DNA from: an uncultured Clostridia bacterium
GTDB taxonomy: Bacteria > Bacillota > Clostridia > Lachnospirales > CAG-274
NCBI GenBank assembly: GCA_947630475.1
Contig: CANRHR010000008.1
Coordinates: 51,382 to 115,381 of the forward strand
Length of the DNA: 64,000 bases
Direction: 5' to 3'
How positions within the stretch are numbered: the first letter of the stretch is position 1; each line of letters starts with the position of its first letter. Positions 35,892 to 45,145 of this stretch are shown here, piece after piece. The notes under the pieces are model-generated. The model saw nothing but the letters and a program-made list of their open reading frames with translations. It was not told where the DNA came from and did not search any database. The position numbers were made by a program, and so were the translations under genes.

Positions 35892-37157
35892 GTGGACTCT
35901 GACAGTTCGCAGCAATTATTTCTGTTAATCATTTTATTGTTTCTTTCCGGGTTTTTCTCAATGTCTGAAACGGCTTTAACCTCATTAAGCAAGATCAGGC
36001 TAAGAACAATGGTTGATGAAAACGTTAAAAATGCTCTGCTTATCCAAAAGGTTGTCGATAACCCAAATAGGCTGCTTTCATCAATATTAATTGGAAATAA
36101 TATTGTTAATATCGTTGCTGCATCATTGTCAACGTCGCTGGCAATTAACTTTTGCAACTCTATGAATATACCATCTGCCAACGGTATAGGCATTGCAAGT
36201 GGAATAATGACTGTTCTTGTGCTTATTTTCGGTGAAATCACACCCAAAACCTATGCGGCGCAGTATGCCGAAAAGGTCAGCATTATGGTTATAAAACCTA
36301 TTGCGTTTTGCTGTTATATTTTTACGCCATTGGTTTTTATTTTAAATATAGTTACCGGATTTATGCTTAAGCTTTTAAAGGTGGACGCTTCTCATAAAGA
36401 GCCTTCCATAACAGAATCTGAGCTTATCACCATGGTTAATGTAAGCCACGAAGAAGGTGTGCTTGAAACAGACGAAAGGGAAATGATCAACAATGTTGTT
36501 GATTTTGGAAACGGCGACGCCAGAGATGTTATGATACCTCGTATAGATGTGGTTGCTGTTGAGTCGGGTACAAGCTATGATGAAATTGTGAATATTTTCA
36601 GAAAAGAACGATTTTCAAGGATGCCTGTTTATAATGAAAATATAGATAATGTTGTTGGAATAATTTCTTTTAAAGATATATTTTTTTTGGAGGACAGCAC
36701 AGGCTTTGTCCTTGAAGAGCATATAAGAGAGCCGTTTTTTACTTACGAATCAAAGCCGCTTCGTGAGCTGTTTAATCAGATGAAAGATGAAAAAATCTCT
36801 ATGGCTGTTGTTTTGGATGAATATGGCGGCACATCGGGCATTGTTACAATAGAAGATCTTATCGAAGAAATAGTTGGTGAAATAACCGATGAATATGACG
36901 AAGATGACGAAGAAATACAGGTTATAAAAGATGATGAATATATTGTAGATGGCAGCGCTAAGATAAATGACGTTAACGATATGATAGGCACAAAATTTGA
37001 ATCTGAAGATTTTGATTCGATAGGCGGTTATGTTATCGGTATTATAGGCAGATTTCCCGAAAGAGGAGAATGTATAGAAGCCGATAATGTAAAATTTGTT
37101 ATAGAAGAGGTTGACAAAAACCGCATAGAAAAATTAAGAATTTTAACCGACAAATAA
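35892..37157 (+). CDS. CNNM/CBS-domain membrane protein (HlyC/CorC family)
   Basis: The 421-aa paralogue of the 20799 gene is the more canonical one: FLSGFFSMSETALTSLSK in the first helix, GNNIVNIVAAS, FGEITPKTYA, then a CBS pair (PRIDVVAVESGT, FSRMPVYNENIDNVVGIISF, DEYGGTSGIVTIEDLIEEIVGE) and a CorC-like C-terminus. Likely a magnesium/cobalt transporter or efflux regulator. GTG 35892 sits ten bases after AGGAG; GTG 35883 is too close to that site. Confidence 0.9.
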   Translation: MDSDSSQQLFLLIILLFLSGFFSMSETALTSLSKIRLRTMVDENVKNALLIQKVVDNPNRLLSSILIGNNIVNIVAASLSTSLAINFCNSMNIPSANGIGIASGIMTVLVLIFGEITPKTYAAQYAEKVSIMVIKPIAFCCYIFTPLVFILNIVTGFMLKLLKVDASHKEPSITESELITMVNVSHEEGVLETDEREMINNVVDFGNGDARDVMIPRIDVVAVESGTSYDEIVNIFRKERFSRMPVYNENIDNVVGIISFKDIFFLEDSTGFVLEEHIREPFFTYESKPLRELFNQMKDEKISMAVVLDEYGGTSGIVTIEDLIEEIVGEITDEYDEDDEEIQVIKDDEYIVDGSAKINDVNDMIGTKFESEDFDSIGGYVIGIIGRFPERGECIEADNVKFVIEEVDKNRIEKLRILTDK

Positions 37158-37160
37158 TCA

Positions 37161-37287
37161 GCAGGCGGAAATCGCATTTTCGCCGAGGAAAAAGGCGAGT
37201 TTCAAGGCTTTTAAAGCCGCAGGAATGAGCCTTTTGTTTATATACTTAACTGCGAAAAAGCCCCGCAGGGACTTTTTCGACACTCAA
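37161..37287 (-). repeat. Structured intergenic repeat, family A, copy 3 (inverted, short)
   Basis: It is read on the minus strand: GTGTCGAAAAAGTCC hairpin, AAAAGGC/GCCTTTTT with inner GGCTTT/AAGCC, ending in ATTTCCGCC. The segment from TATAAGTCTGCGACG to GACAGTCTGA is missing, so this copy is truncated at the CNNM gene side. Confidence 0.8.
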
Positions 37288-37319
37288 GAGCTTCCGTTTT
37301 AAAGACGGAAGCTTTTTTA
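37288..37319 (+). terminator. Terminator after repeat A3
   Basis: Arms GCTTCCGT and ACGGAAGC followed by a T-run. Unlike copies 1 and 2, no second hairpin copy is seen on the CNNM side. The stretch 37320-37560 beyond it is AT-rich and holds nothing I can name. Confidence 0.8.
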
Positions 37320-37560
37320 TTTAGTAAATGATATTTGTAATTTACCAAGAGTTTATAAAACCTATTTAACAAATTAAAATAATATGTAAATGAATTTTCA
37401 AATAAATCTTATAGACTTAAATTTGTCGGACTTATAACGAATAATTAAAAAATACAGATAGATATTAGACAAGTTCTGATTGGGCTGATATAATGTAATT
37501 AAAGGTTAATTTTTTATATTTACAAAATTAGAAAATTTTTCAATTTATTTACTTTTAGAA

Positions 37561-37589
37561 TTGATTTTACCAAAACTTTGTGTTATACT
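37561..37589 (+). promoter_or_regulatory. Strong SigA-type promoter of the structured RNA
   Basis: TTGATT, 17 bases, TATACT, placing the start near 37596. Confidence 0.65.
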
Positions 37590-37595
37590 AGGTGA

Positions 37596-37770
37596 GCACT
37601 GTAAGTTAAATAAATAGGTTAATTTTAAAATTATATACCCATTATTTAAAATATTTAAAGCCTATAATCTCTATACATATTTCTTTCTCCTTACGAATTA
37701 TGAATGAATTTAATTTAACTTACTGTAGTGCATAAGGATTCGGATTTTATTCGGATCCTTATTTTTATTG
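37596..37770 (+). ncRNA. Structured RNA of about 175 bases, probably 6S RNA-like
   Basis: There is no frame with a start site. The 5' segment GCACTGTAAGTTAAAT (37596-37611) pairs with ATTTAACTTACTGTAGTGC (37713-37731), closing a long rod. An inner stem pairs 37616-37633 with about 37641-37663. The unpaired 3' side (about 37664-37712) would form an asymmetric central bubble, as in 6S RNA, which mimics an open promoter and binds SigA-RNA polymerase. A terminator follows directly (AAGGATTCGG/TCGGATCCTT, then T-run, to 37770). Promoter, rod and terminator are seen; the 6S identity is inference. Confidence 0.55.
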
Positions 37771-37855
37771 ACAAGCGGATTTCTGCCGTTTGGGCTTGAC
37801 TTAAAGTTAATATTAAACGATAATATTAATAAATAATATCTTAAGGAGGTATAAT

Positions 37856-38170
37856 ATGACGTTGTTAATTACTGTTTTTGCCGCTGTTATTTCTACTGTT
37901 GTTTGGTATAACAAAGGCTTTGATGATAATAAGAAGCTGTCTGTACTGTGTTTTATGTATTGGGGAGCTTCTATTATGTGGTTTGTAGATGCTTTGGTTG
38001 AATACATACAGCTTAAGTCAAATTATTTTACTCCTGCGCCTTTGGATATGCTTAATGATGCATTTTTAGGCTTTTCAGTTGTAGCGTTTGGGCTTGTGAT
38101 TTGGCTTATTGTGCTGCTTGTTAAGGATCCGGAAGGTATAGTAAAAAATGCTCTTTTAGGTAGTAAGTAA
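37856..38170 (+). CDS. Small multi-pass membrane protein, HsmA/TIGR03987-like
   Basis: The 104-aa protein has three hydrophobic helices (about 2-18, 28-46, 70-92). The SVLCFMYWGASIMWFVDAL segment resembles the HsmA (TIGR03987) family of small clostridial membrane proteins, by memory. Function is not known to me. AAGGAGG precedes the ATG; larE follows after 23 bases and may be co-transcribed. Confidence 0.65.
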   Translation: MTLLITVFAAVISTVVWYNKGFDDNKKLSVLCFMYWGASIMWFVDALVEYIQLKSNYFTPAPLDMLNDAFLGFSVVAFGLVIWLIVLLVKDPEGIVKNALLGSK

Positions 38171-38193
38171 GTCACTTATAGAGAGGTTTAATT

Positions 38194-39027
38194 ATGGATA
38201 CAGATAAAAAATTTGAGAAGCTTAAAGAATATTTGTTAAGCCTTGAAAGCATAGCTGTTGCATTTTCAAGCGGTGTTGACTCCACCTTTCTTTTAAAAAC
38301 GGCTTATGATGTTTTGGGAAACAAAGCCATTGCCGTAACGGCTAATTCCCAGGCAATTCCTCAAAGAGAAATTGAACAAGCCAAGCTTTTTTGCCGCAGT
38401 GAGGGGATTAAGCATATAATTTTTAATTCCGGAGAGATGGAAATAGAAGGTTTTTCAAAAAATCCGGCAAACAGATGTTATCTTTGCAAAAAGAAAATAT
38501 TTGAAACGATAAAGCTTATTGCGCAGGAAAACAACATAAAAAATGTTGCGGAAGGTTCAAATACAGATGATGACGGGGACTATAGGCCGGGTCTTGAGGC
38601 TGTTAAGCAGCTCGGAATAAAAAGCCCTTTGCGTTATGCGGGGCTTAATAAAAATGAAATAAGAAAGCTTTCCAAGGATATGGGCTTAAACACTTGGGAT
38701 AAGCAGTCTTTTGCTTGCCTTTACTCCAGATTTGCCTATGGCGAAGAGATTACCGAACAAAAGCTGTCTATGGTGGATAAGGCTGAGCAGTTTTTGCTTA
38801 ATTTGGGTTTTCATCAGCTTAGGGTGCGTATACAGGATAAAACCGCAAGGATTGAAGTTATGCCGCAGGAATTTCAAAAGCTGATTGAAGAAGAAAACAG
38901 AAGCAAAATAGTTAAGGAATTTTTAGGGTATGGCTTTACATATGTTTCAATGGACTTAAACGGATATGTAACAGGCAGTATGAATAAAACTATTGACAAT
39001 ATAAAAACATCAAAAGCTCAGGTTTGA
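38194..39027 (+). CDS. larE: ATP-dependent sacrificial sulfur transferase LarE
   Basis: The 277-aa PP-loop protein has AFSSGVDSTFLL, NPANRCYLCKKKIF, EGSNTDDDGDYRPG and QSFACLYSRF. The Cys in FACLYSR fits the sulfur-donating Cys of single-Cys LarE, rather than the 4Fe-4S type with three. LarE makes the dithiolated pincer for the nickel cofactor of lactate racemase. larB, larC and larA are not in the window, so its partner is elsewhere or it serves another sulfur transfer. Confidence 0.88.
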   Translation: MDTDKKFEKLKEYLLSLESIAVAFSSGVDSTFLLKTAYDVLGNKAIAVTANSQAIPQREIEQAKLFCRSEGIKHIIFNSGEMEIEGFSKNPANRCYLCKKKIFETIKLIAQENNIKNVAEGSNTDDDGDYRPGLEAVKQLGIKSPLRYAGLNKNEIRKLSKDMGLNTWDKQSFACLYSRFAYGEEITEQKLSMVDKAEQFLLNLGFHQLRVRIQDKTARIEVMPQEFQKLIEEENRSKIVKEFLGYGFTYVSMDLNGYVTGSMNKTIDNIKTSKAQV

Positions 39028-39045
39028 ACGCCTGAGCTTTTAATT
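39012..39045 (+). terminator. Terminator overlapping the end of larE
   Basis: Arms AAAAGCTCAGG and CCTGAGCTTTT around TTTGAACG, then a T-rich run; the larE stop codon lies in the loop and right arm. Confidence 0.85.
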
Positions 39046-39163
39046 TTTAATCATCAAAAACTATTGACAGCAGTATTAATAATATTAACTCAGTTTGTTT
39101 AAAATCTGCATATACTGCCTTTTTTTAAAATAAAATTATAAAAAGTTTAAAGGCAGTGATTTT

Positions 39164-41110
39164 TTGGATAAACCAAGGCTTTATAATAAAAAAAAGCTTA
39201 TTTTTATATTGATTTGCTGCATTGGCGCTTTGTTTTTATGTTGTGTAAGGGTTTTTTATATACAAAGCTATAAGGCCGATTTTTATCAGGCAAAGGCATA
39301 TGAGCAGCAGACAAGGGACAGACTTATAGCGCCAAAACGAGGAAGCATACTTGACAGAAATTTGCAGGGCATAGCTGTGACTCAAACAGTCGGCTCTGTA
39401 AGCGTTATACATTCCCAAATAGAAGAACCGGAAAAAACGGCTCATATTTTGGCTGAAAAACTTGATTTGGATTATGAATCCGTTTTAAATAAAATTAAAA
39501 AAAACGTTGCCCTTGAAAGAATAAAAACAAAGGTTGATAAAGAAACATCGGATGAGATAAGGCAGCTTAATCTAAAAGGAGTGGCTGTGGATGAAGATGT
39601 AAAAAGAGTATACCCTTTTAAAAGCCTTGCTTCTCAGGTTATAGGCTTTGTAGGAAAGGATAATCAAGGCATAGTAGGCCTTGAGGCAAAGTATGATGAA
39701 TTTTTAAAGGGAAAGCAGGGCAAAATATTGACTTATACAGACGCAAGAGGAATAGAAATCAAAAACAGCGAAGAAAACAGAATAGCTCCGCAGGATGGGC
39801 TTAATCTTGTTACAAGCCTTGATGTTAAAATACAGCTTTATGCCGAGCAGACATTAAAAAAAGCGGTTGAGCTGAAGCAGGCAAAAAGGGGCGCAATAAT
39901 TGTTATGAATCCGCAAAACGGCGAAATTTATGCTATGGCAAATAAGCCGGATTTTGATCTTAATGAGCCTTTTGTTATAAATAATGAGCAAATGAAAGCA
40001 AATTGGGGAAATATGACCGATAAAGAAAAAAATAATGCTTTAAATCAAATGTGGCGAAATTTCAGCATAAACGATACATATGAGCCGGGTTCAACATTTA
40101 AGGTAATAACATCCGCAGCAGGGCTTGAAGAAAAGGTTGTAACGCCGGAGCAAAGCTTTAACTGCGGCGGAGGAAGAACAATTGCGGGAAGATATATAAA
40201 ATGTTGGCGTTCTCCCAGGAGCCACGGAACAGAAAGCTTTGTTCAGGGGGTTCAAAATTCCTGCAATCCCGTTTTTATGGACGTTGCGCAAAGCCTTGGA
40301 AGTGATAAATTTTATGATTATATGATAAAATTCGGCTTTAAAGAAAAAACGGGAATAGATCTTCCGGGTGAAGCTGTTGGGATTATGCATAAAAAAGAAA
40401 AAATCGGACCCGTTGAGCTTGCTACAATGAGTTTTGGTCAATCATTTCAGATTACTCCTCTTCAGCTTTTAAGAGCAATATCTTCCGTTATAAACGGAGG
40501 AGAGCTTATTACGCCACATTTTGCATTAAAAACTACCGATGAAAACGGAAATGTTATACAACAGTTTAATTTTGAAAAAGGAAGCAGAACAGTTTCAAAA
40601 GAAACTTCTCAAACAATGAAAGGCATTTTGGAAAGCGTTGTGTCTGTCGGAACAGGAAACAAAACATATGTTCCCGGCTACAGAATAGGCGGAAAAACGG
40701 CGACAAGCGAGAAGCTTCCGAGAAGAAGCGGAAAATATATAGCTTCGTTTATGTCGTTTGCTCCGGCTGAGGATCCACAGGTTATATGCCTTGTTTTAAT
40801 AGATGAGCCTCAGGGGGTATACTACGGAGGTCAGGTTGCAGGGCCTGTTATGAAAGAGCTTTTGGAAAATATTCTTCCATACATAGGCGTTGAAGAAAAA
40901 CTAAACGAACAAGAGCTTAAAAAAGAAAATACGGCGGATGTTGAGGTTTCCGATTACATAGGTATGAAGCTTAATGATGCCAAAAAGGCTGTATCCGATC
41001 TTAAGCTTAACGCTGATGTCATAGGAGATGGAAATACAGTTATAAGACAATTCCCCGTAAGCGGAGAAGTAATAAATCAAGGCAGTAAAGTTATACTTTA
41101 TACATATTGA
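39164..41110 (+). CDS. spoVD: Sporulation-type penicillin-binding protein (class B transpeptidase)
   Basis: The 648-aa protein has an N-terminal membrane helix (about 11-30), a PBP dimerisation domain (RGSILDRNLQGIAV) and a transpeptidase domain with EPGSTFKVIT (active Ser in SxxK), SCNP and GGKTATSEK (KTG-type motif as KTA), then one C-terminal PASTA domain (about 586-648). SpoVD makes spore cortex cross-links with SpoVE; PASTA plus the murE neighbour favour SpoVD over PbpB/FtsI, but a dual division role cannot be excluded because no pbpB or ftsL is nearby. TTG start behind AAAGGCAGTGA. Confidence 0.88.
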   Translation: MDKPRLYNKKKLIFILICCIGALFLCCVRVFYIQSYKADFYQAKAYEQQTRDRLIAPKRGSILDRNLQGIAVTQTVGSVSVIHSQIEEPEKTAHILAEKLDLDYESVLNKIKKNVALERIKTKVDKETSDEIRQLNLKGVAVDEDVKRVYPFKSLASQVIGFVGKDNQGIVGLEAKYDEFLKGKQGKILTYTDARGIEIKNSEENRIAPQDGLNLVTSLDVKIQLYAEQTLKKAVELKQAKRGAIIVMNPQNGEIYAMANKPDFDLNEPFVINNEQMKANWGNMTDKEKNNALNQMWRNFSINDTYEPGSTFKVITSAAGLEEKVVTPEQSFNCGGGRTIAGRYIKCWRSPRSHGTESFVQGVQNSCNPVFMDVAQSLGSDKFYDYMIKFGFKEKTGIDLPGEAVGIMHKKEKIGPVELATMSFGQSFQITPLQLLRAISSVINGGELITPHFALKTTDENGNVIQQFNFEKGSRTVSKETSQTMKGILESVVSVGTGNKTYVPGYRIGGKTATSEKLPRRSGKYIASFMSFAPAEDPQVICLVLIDEPQGVYYGGQVAGPVMKELLENILPYIGVEEKLNEQELKKENTADVEVSDYIGMKLNDAKKAVSDLKLNADVIGDGNTVIRQFPVSGEVINQGSKVILYTY

Positions 41111-41245
41111 TGAAGCAAAAATTATTGACGAAACAATTTTTAAATTATATCAAAAATATATACACAAGATACTAAAAATAGATTATAATAAAAGCTGGAA
41201 AATTTTAATGTTTTTATATTTAATATAAATGAAAGCGGTGATTTT

Positions 41246-42706
41246 GTGAAGCTTGCCAATGTTATTGAGGGCTTGAATATTAAAATTGTAAAAGGCAGCG
41301 CCGATACAGAGGTTACGGATTTTGCCATAGATTCAAGAAAGGTTAAAAAAGGAACTTTGTTTATATGCATATCAGGCATGAGAGTTGACGGACATAAATT
41401 TATTGCCGATGCATATAAAGCGGGAGCCTGCGCCGTTTTATGCGAAAAAGACGTTGATGATCTTCCCGAGGGCATAACGGTATTAAGGGCTGAAAGCTCT
41501 AGGAAAGCTTTGGCTGATATGGCTGTAAGGTTTTATGATGATCCTACGTCTAAATTCGATCTTATCGGAATAACCGGAACAAACGGAAAAACAAGCTCAA
41601 CTTATTTTATGGAGAGTATTTTAGCGGCAGCCGGCAAAAAAAGCGGCGTTATAGGTACGGTTGAAATAAGAGCCTGCGGAAAAAAGATTGATTATAAGTT
41701 TGCCGCTTCAACAACGCCGGAAACAATTGAGCTTAATGAAATTTTTAATATAATGTTAAAAAATAAAGTTGATTCGGTTGTTATGGAAGTTTCATCACAT
41801 GCTTTGGAGCTTGAAAAAGTTAGAGGATTAAGCTTTGATATAGGAATATTTACCAATTTAACCCAAGATCATCTTGATCTTCATAAAACAATGGAAAATT
41901 ATTTTAAGGCTAAATCAAAGCTTTTTGATATGTGCAAAACAGCAGTTATAAATGCGGATGATGAATATGGCGCAAGACTTATAAAAACTGCGGGCTGCAA
42001 AGTTGTAAGCTTTGGCATAGAAAAGCAATGTGATTTTAAGGCTGTTAACATAAATTATAAAACAGACAGGGTTTTGTTTGATGTTTTGCATGAAGGAAAA
42101 ACATACAGTTTTGAGCTTAAAATACCGGGGAAATTCAGCGTTTATAATGCGCTTGGCGTTATTGCGGCGGCATATTGTATGGGCATTGATTTTGAAACCG
42201 TAAAAAATGGCATAAGCAGCATAAAGGGAGTGCCGGGAAGAATACAGAATATTAAAAATGATAAAGGATTTAATGTTATTGTCGATTATGCTCACACTCC
42301 CGATGGGGTAGAGAACATTATAAACTCGGTAAGAGAATTTACAAAGGGAAGAGTAATAACGGTTTTTGGCTGCGGCGGCGACAGAGATAAGAAAAAAAGA
42401 CCGATTATGGGAGAAATATCGGCAAGGCTTTCTGATTATTCAATTCTTACATCGGATAATCCCAGAAGCGAAGAGCCTATGGATATATTAAAGGATATTG
42501 AAGCCGGCGTTAAGCCTATAACAGATAATTATGAAATGATAGAAAGCAGAAAAGAAGCTATTTTTAAAGCTGTTAAAATGGCACAAAAGGGCGATTCGGT
42601 TATTATAGCCGGAAAAGGCCATGAGGATTACGAAATATTTAAAGATAAAACCATACATTTTGATGACACAGAGGTTGCCGCACAGGCATTGGAGGATCTT
42701 AAATGA
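41246..42706 (+). CDS. murE: UDP-MurNAc-L-Ala-D-Glu--meso-DAP ligase
   Basis: The 486-aa Mur ligase has GITGTNGKTSSTYF, EVSSHALEL and LTSDNPRSEEP. The DNPR motif selects meso-diaminopimelate, so the wall is DAP-type. GTG start behind AAAGCGGTGA; its stop overlaps the murF start (ATGA). It follows spoVD as in Bacillus. Confidence 0.96.
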   Translation: MKLANVIEGLNIKIVKGSADTEVTDFAIDSRKVKKGTLFICISGMRVDGHKFIADAYKAGACAVLCEKDVDDLPEGITVLRAESSRKALADMAVRFYDDPTSKFDLIGITGTNGKTSSTYFMESILAAAGKKSGVIGTVEIRACGKKIDYKFAASTTPETIELNEIFNIMLKNKVDSVVMEVSSHALELEKVRGLSFDIGIFTNLTQDHLDLHKTMENYFKAKSKLFDMCKTAVINADDEYGARLIKTAGCKVVSFGIEKQCDFKAVNINYKTDRVLFDVLHEGKTYSFELKIPGKFSVYNALGVIAAAYCMGIDFETVKNGISSIKGVPGRIQNIKNDKGFNVIVDYAHTPDGVENIINSVREFTKGRVITVFGCGGDRDKKKRPIMGEISARLSDYSILTSDNPRSEEPMDILKDIEAGVKPITDNYEMIESRKEAIFKAVKMAQKGDSVIIAGKGHEDYEIFKDKTIHFDDTEVAAQALEDLK

Positions 42707-44097
42707 AGCCTATTTTAATAAAAGATATAGTTAAGGCTGTAAACGGCAGACTTATTTATAATAATAAAAATATTGAAAATAAATATATATCGGGCGTTTC
42801 TACCGATACCAGAACAATATCATTGGGAGAGCTTTTTATTCCCCTTAGGGGAAAAAGCTTTGACGGACATAATTTTTTAAAAACGGCGTTTGAAAAATCA
42901 GCATTATGCGCTCTTTCCGAGGAAGATATTGATGTTGGAGGAGCATTGATTTTGGTTGAGGATACATTAAAAGCTCTCGAAGATCTTGCTCAGTATTATT
43001 TATCGCTTTTTAATATACCTGTTGTTGCCGTAACAGGCAGCACCGGCAAAACAACAACAAAGGAACTGATATTTTCGGTTATAAAGCAAGGTTTTGACGC
43101 CCTTAAAACAGAGGGTAATTTTAACAATGAAATAGGACTTCCGCTTACTGTTTTCAGAATTGAAGACAGCACTCAGGCAGTTGTTTTGGAAATGGGCATG
43201 AGTGATTTCGGCGAAATACACAGGCTTTCTAAAATTGCCCGTCCGAATATAGCCGTTATAACAAATATAGGTGTTTCTCATATTGAGAACCTTGGCAGCC
43301 GAGATGGAATTTTAAAGGCGAAGTGTGAGATTTTTGATTTTATTAAGGAAAACGGAATTAAAATTTTAAATTATGATGATGATAAGCTAATAACTCTCAA
43401 AAATAAAAAGGAAAATATTGTTTATTTTAGCATAGGTGATAAAAATGCCCAATACTATGCCGAAAATATATCTGAAAATCCTCTTATCAGCATAAGCTGC
43501 AAAATAAATACCCCCAATGGCAGTTTTGATGCAACAATTCCTCTGCCGGGTATGCATATGGTTTCAAACGCATTGGCGGCAGCCGCTGTCGGTGAAGCTT
43601 TGGGCTTAAATCACAGCCAAATTAAAAGAGGAATAGAAGAATTTAAAAGCGCAAAGATGAGAATGGATATAATTGATAATGAAAATTATAAAATTATAAA
43701 TGACGTATATAATGCAAATCCGGATTCGGTTAAGGCGGGCATAAATGTTTTGGCGGCAGCCGAGGGAAGAAAGGTTTGCATTTTGGGCGATATGCTGGAG
43801 CTTGGCAGCGAATCGTCAAGGCTTCACTTTGAAACAGGAAAATATGCCGCCGAAAAAGGTATAGATGTTATTGTTTCTATAGGTGATGCGGCAGTCGATT
43901 TATACAAAGGGGCTTGTGAATCGGGCAGAGATAAAAGCAGTTTCTTTTATTTTAAAACCAAAGAAGACTTTTTTGAAAATTTCAAAGATATACTTAAGGA
44001 TAATGATACAATTCTTATCAAGGCTTCAAGAGCAATGAAATTTGAAAAAATAACGCAAAGGCTTGATTTTAAAAATAATGAAGACTGCGGTATCTGA
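42703..44097 (+). CDS. murF: UDP-MurNAc-tripeptide--D-Ala-D-Ala ligase
   Basis: The 464-aa Mur ligase has VTGSTGKTTTKELI near residue 110, EGNFNNEIGLPLT and NDVYNANPDSVKAG, and completes the UDP-MurNAc-pentapeptide. The start overlaps murE by four bases. Bacillus keeps murF outside the dcw cluster; here it is inside, between murE and mraY, as in many other bacteria. Confidence 0.96.
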   Translation: MKPILIKDIVKAVNGRLIYNNKNIENKYISGVSTDTRTISLGELFIPLRGKSFDGHNFLKTAFEKSALCALSEEDIDVGGALILVEDTLKALEDLAQYYLSLFNIPVVAVTGSTGKTTTKELIFSVIKQGFDALKTEGNFNNEIGLPLTVFRIEDSTQAVVLEMGMSDFGEIHRLSKIARPNIAVITNIGVSHIENLGSRDGILKAKCEIFDFIKENGIKILNYDDDKLITLKNKKENIVYFSIGDKNAQYYAENISENPLISISCKINTPNGSFDATIPLPGMHMVSNALAAAAVGEALGLNHSQIKRGIEEFKSAKMRMDIIDNENYKIINDVYNANPDSVKAGINVLAAAEGRKVCILGDMLELGSESSRLHFETGKYAAEKGIDVIVSIGDAAVDLYKGACESGRDKSSFFYFKTKEDFFENFKDILKDNDTILIKASRAMKFEKITQRLDFKNNEDCGI

Positions 44098-44144
44098 GCT
44101 TTTAAAAGTCCGTATGATAACGTTTAAATATACGAGGTGAAAAA

Positions 44145-45116
44145 ATGTTTGACTTATATTCAGCAATTTATGCTGTGTTGATTGCATTTGCAATAAGCGT
44201 TGTTTTATGTCCTGTGGTTATACCGTGGCTTCATAAGCTTAAGTTTGGGCAGACGGTAAGAGATGACGGCCCTCAAAGCCATTTGATTAAATCGGGAACT
44301 CCTACCATGGGCGGAATAATGATAATTTTAAGCTTTCTTGCGGCAAGTCTGTTTTTTATAAAGGGCAATTATGATGGCATTATGGTTGTTTTTGTTACAA
44401 TAGGCTATGGCATAATTGGCTTTATAGATGATTATATAAAGGTTGTTAAAAAGAGATCCTTGGGTTTGAGGGCTTATCAAAAAATTATAGGACAGCTTAT
44501 AATTACGGGTATTTTTTTATATTATCTTAATTATTCGGGTATAGGAACAGAAATATATATACCGTTTATGAATAAAAAAACTGTTGAGCTTGGCTGGTTG
44601 TATATACCGTTTTTCTTCATCGTTGTTATAGGAACGGTAAACAGTGTAAACCTAACAGACGGGCTTGATGGATTGGCTTCGGGAGTTACTGTTTTGGTAA
44701 GTATTTTTTTTACATTAAGTGCATGGGCGTGCCAAAGCGGGATACTTCCTATATCGGGAGCTGTTGTAGGAGCTTTGTTGGGCTTTTTGCTGTTTAATGC
44801 TTATCCGGCAAGGGTATTTATGGGTGATACCGGCTCGCTGGCTCTTGGAGGTTTTGTGGCAAGCACTGCAATTTTGCTTAAAATGCCTGTATTTTTGCTT
44901 ATTGTTGGCATTATTTATGTTTTGGAATCTTTATCGGTTATTATTCAGGTTGGATATTTTAAATTGACTCACGGAAAACGATTTTTTAAAATGGCTCCTC
45001 TCCATCATCATTTTGAGCAGTGCGGCTGGAGAGAAACAAAAGTAGTAACACTGTTTTATGTTGTAACGGCGCTGGGCTGTCTTATAGGATTTTTGGGTTC
45101 AAAAAATATGTTTTAA
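44145..45116 (+). CDS. mraY: Phospho-N-acetylmuramoyl-pentapeptide transferase
   Basis: The 323-aa protein with about ten membrane helices makes lipid I. Seen: GTPTMGG, GFIDDYIKVVKKRSLGL with the catalytic Asp pair, NLTDGLDGLASG, and APLHHHFE. ATG behind GAGGTGA. Confidence 0.96.
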   Translation: MFDLYSAIYAVLIAFAISVVLCPVVIPWLHKLKFGQTVRDDGPQSHLIKSGTPTMGGIMIILSFLAASLFFIKGNYDGIMVVFVTIGYGIIGFIDDYIKVVKKRSLGLRAYQKIIGQLIITGIFLYYLNYSGIGTEIYIPFMNKKTVELGWLYIPFFFIVVIGTVNSVNLTDGLDGLASGVTVLVSIFFTLSAWACQSGILPISGAVVGALLGFLLFNAYPARVFMGDTGSLALGGFVASTAILLKMPVFLLIVGIIYVLESLSVIIQVGYFKLTHGKRFFKMAPLHHHFEQCGWRETKVVTLFYVVTALGCLIGFLGSKNMF

Positions 45117-45145
45117 AATAATCTGCATTTTTGGAGGATTGTGTT

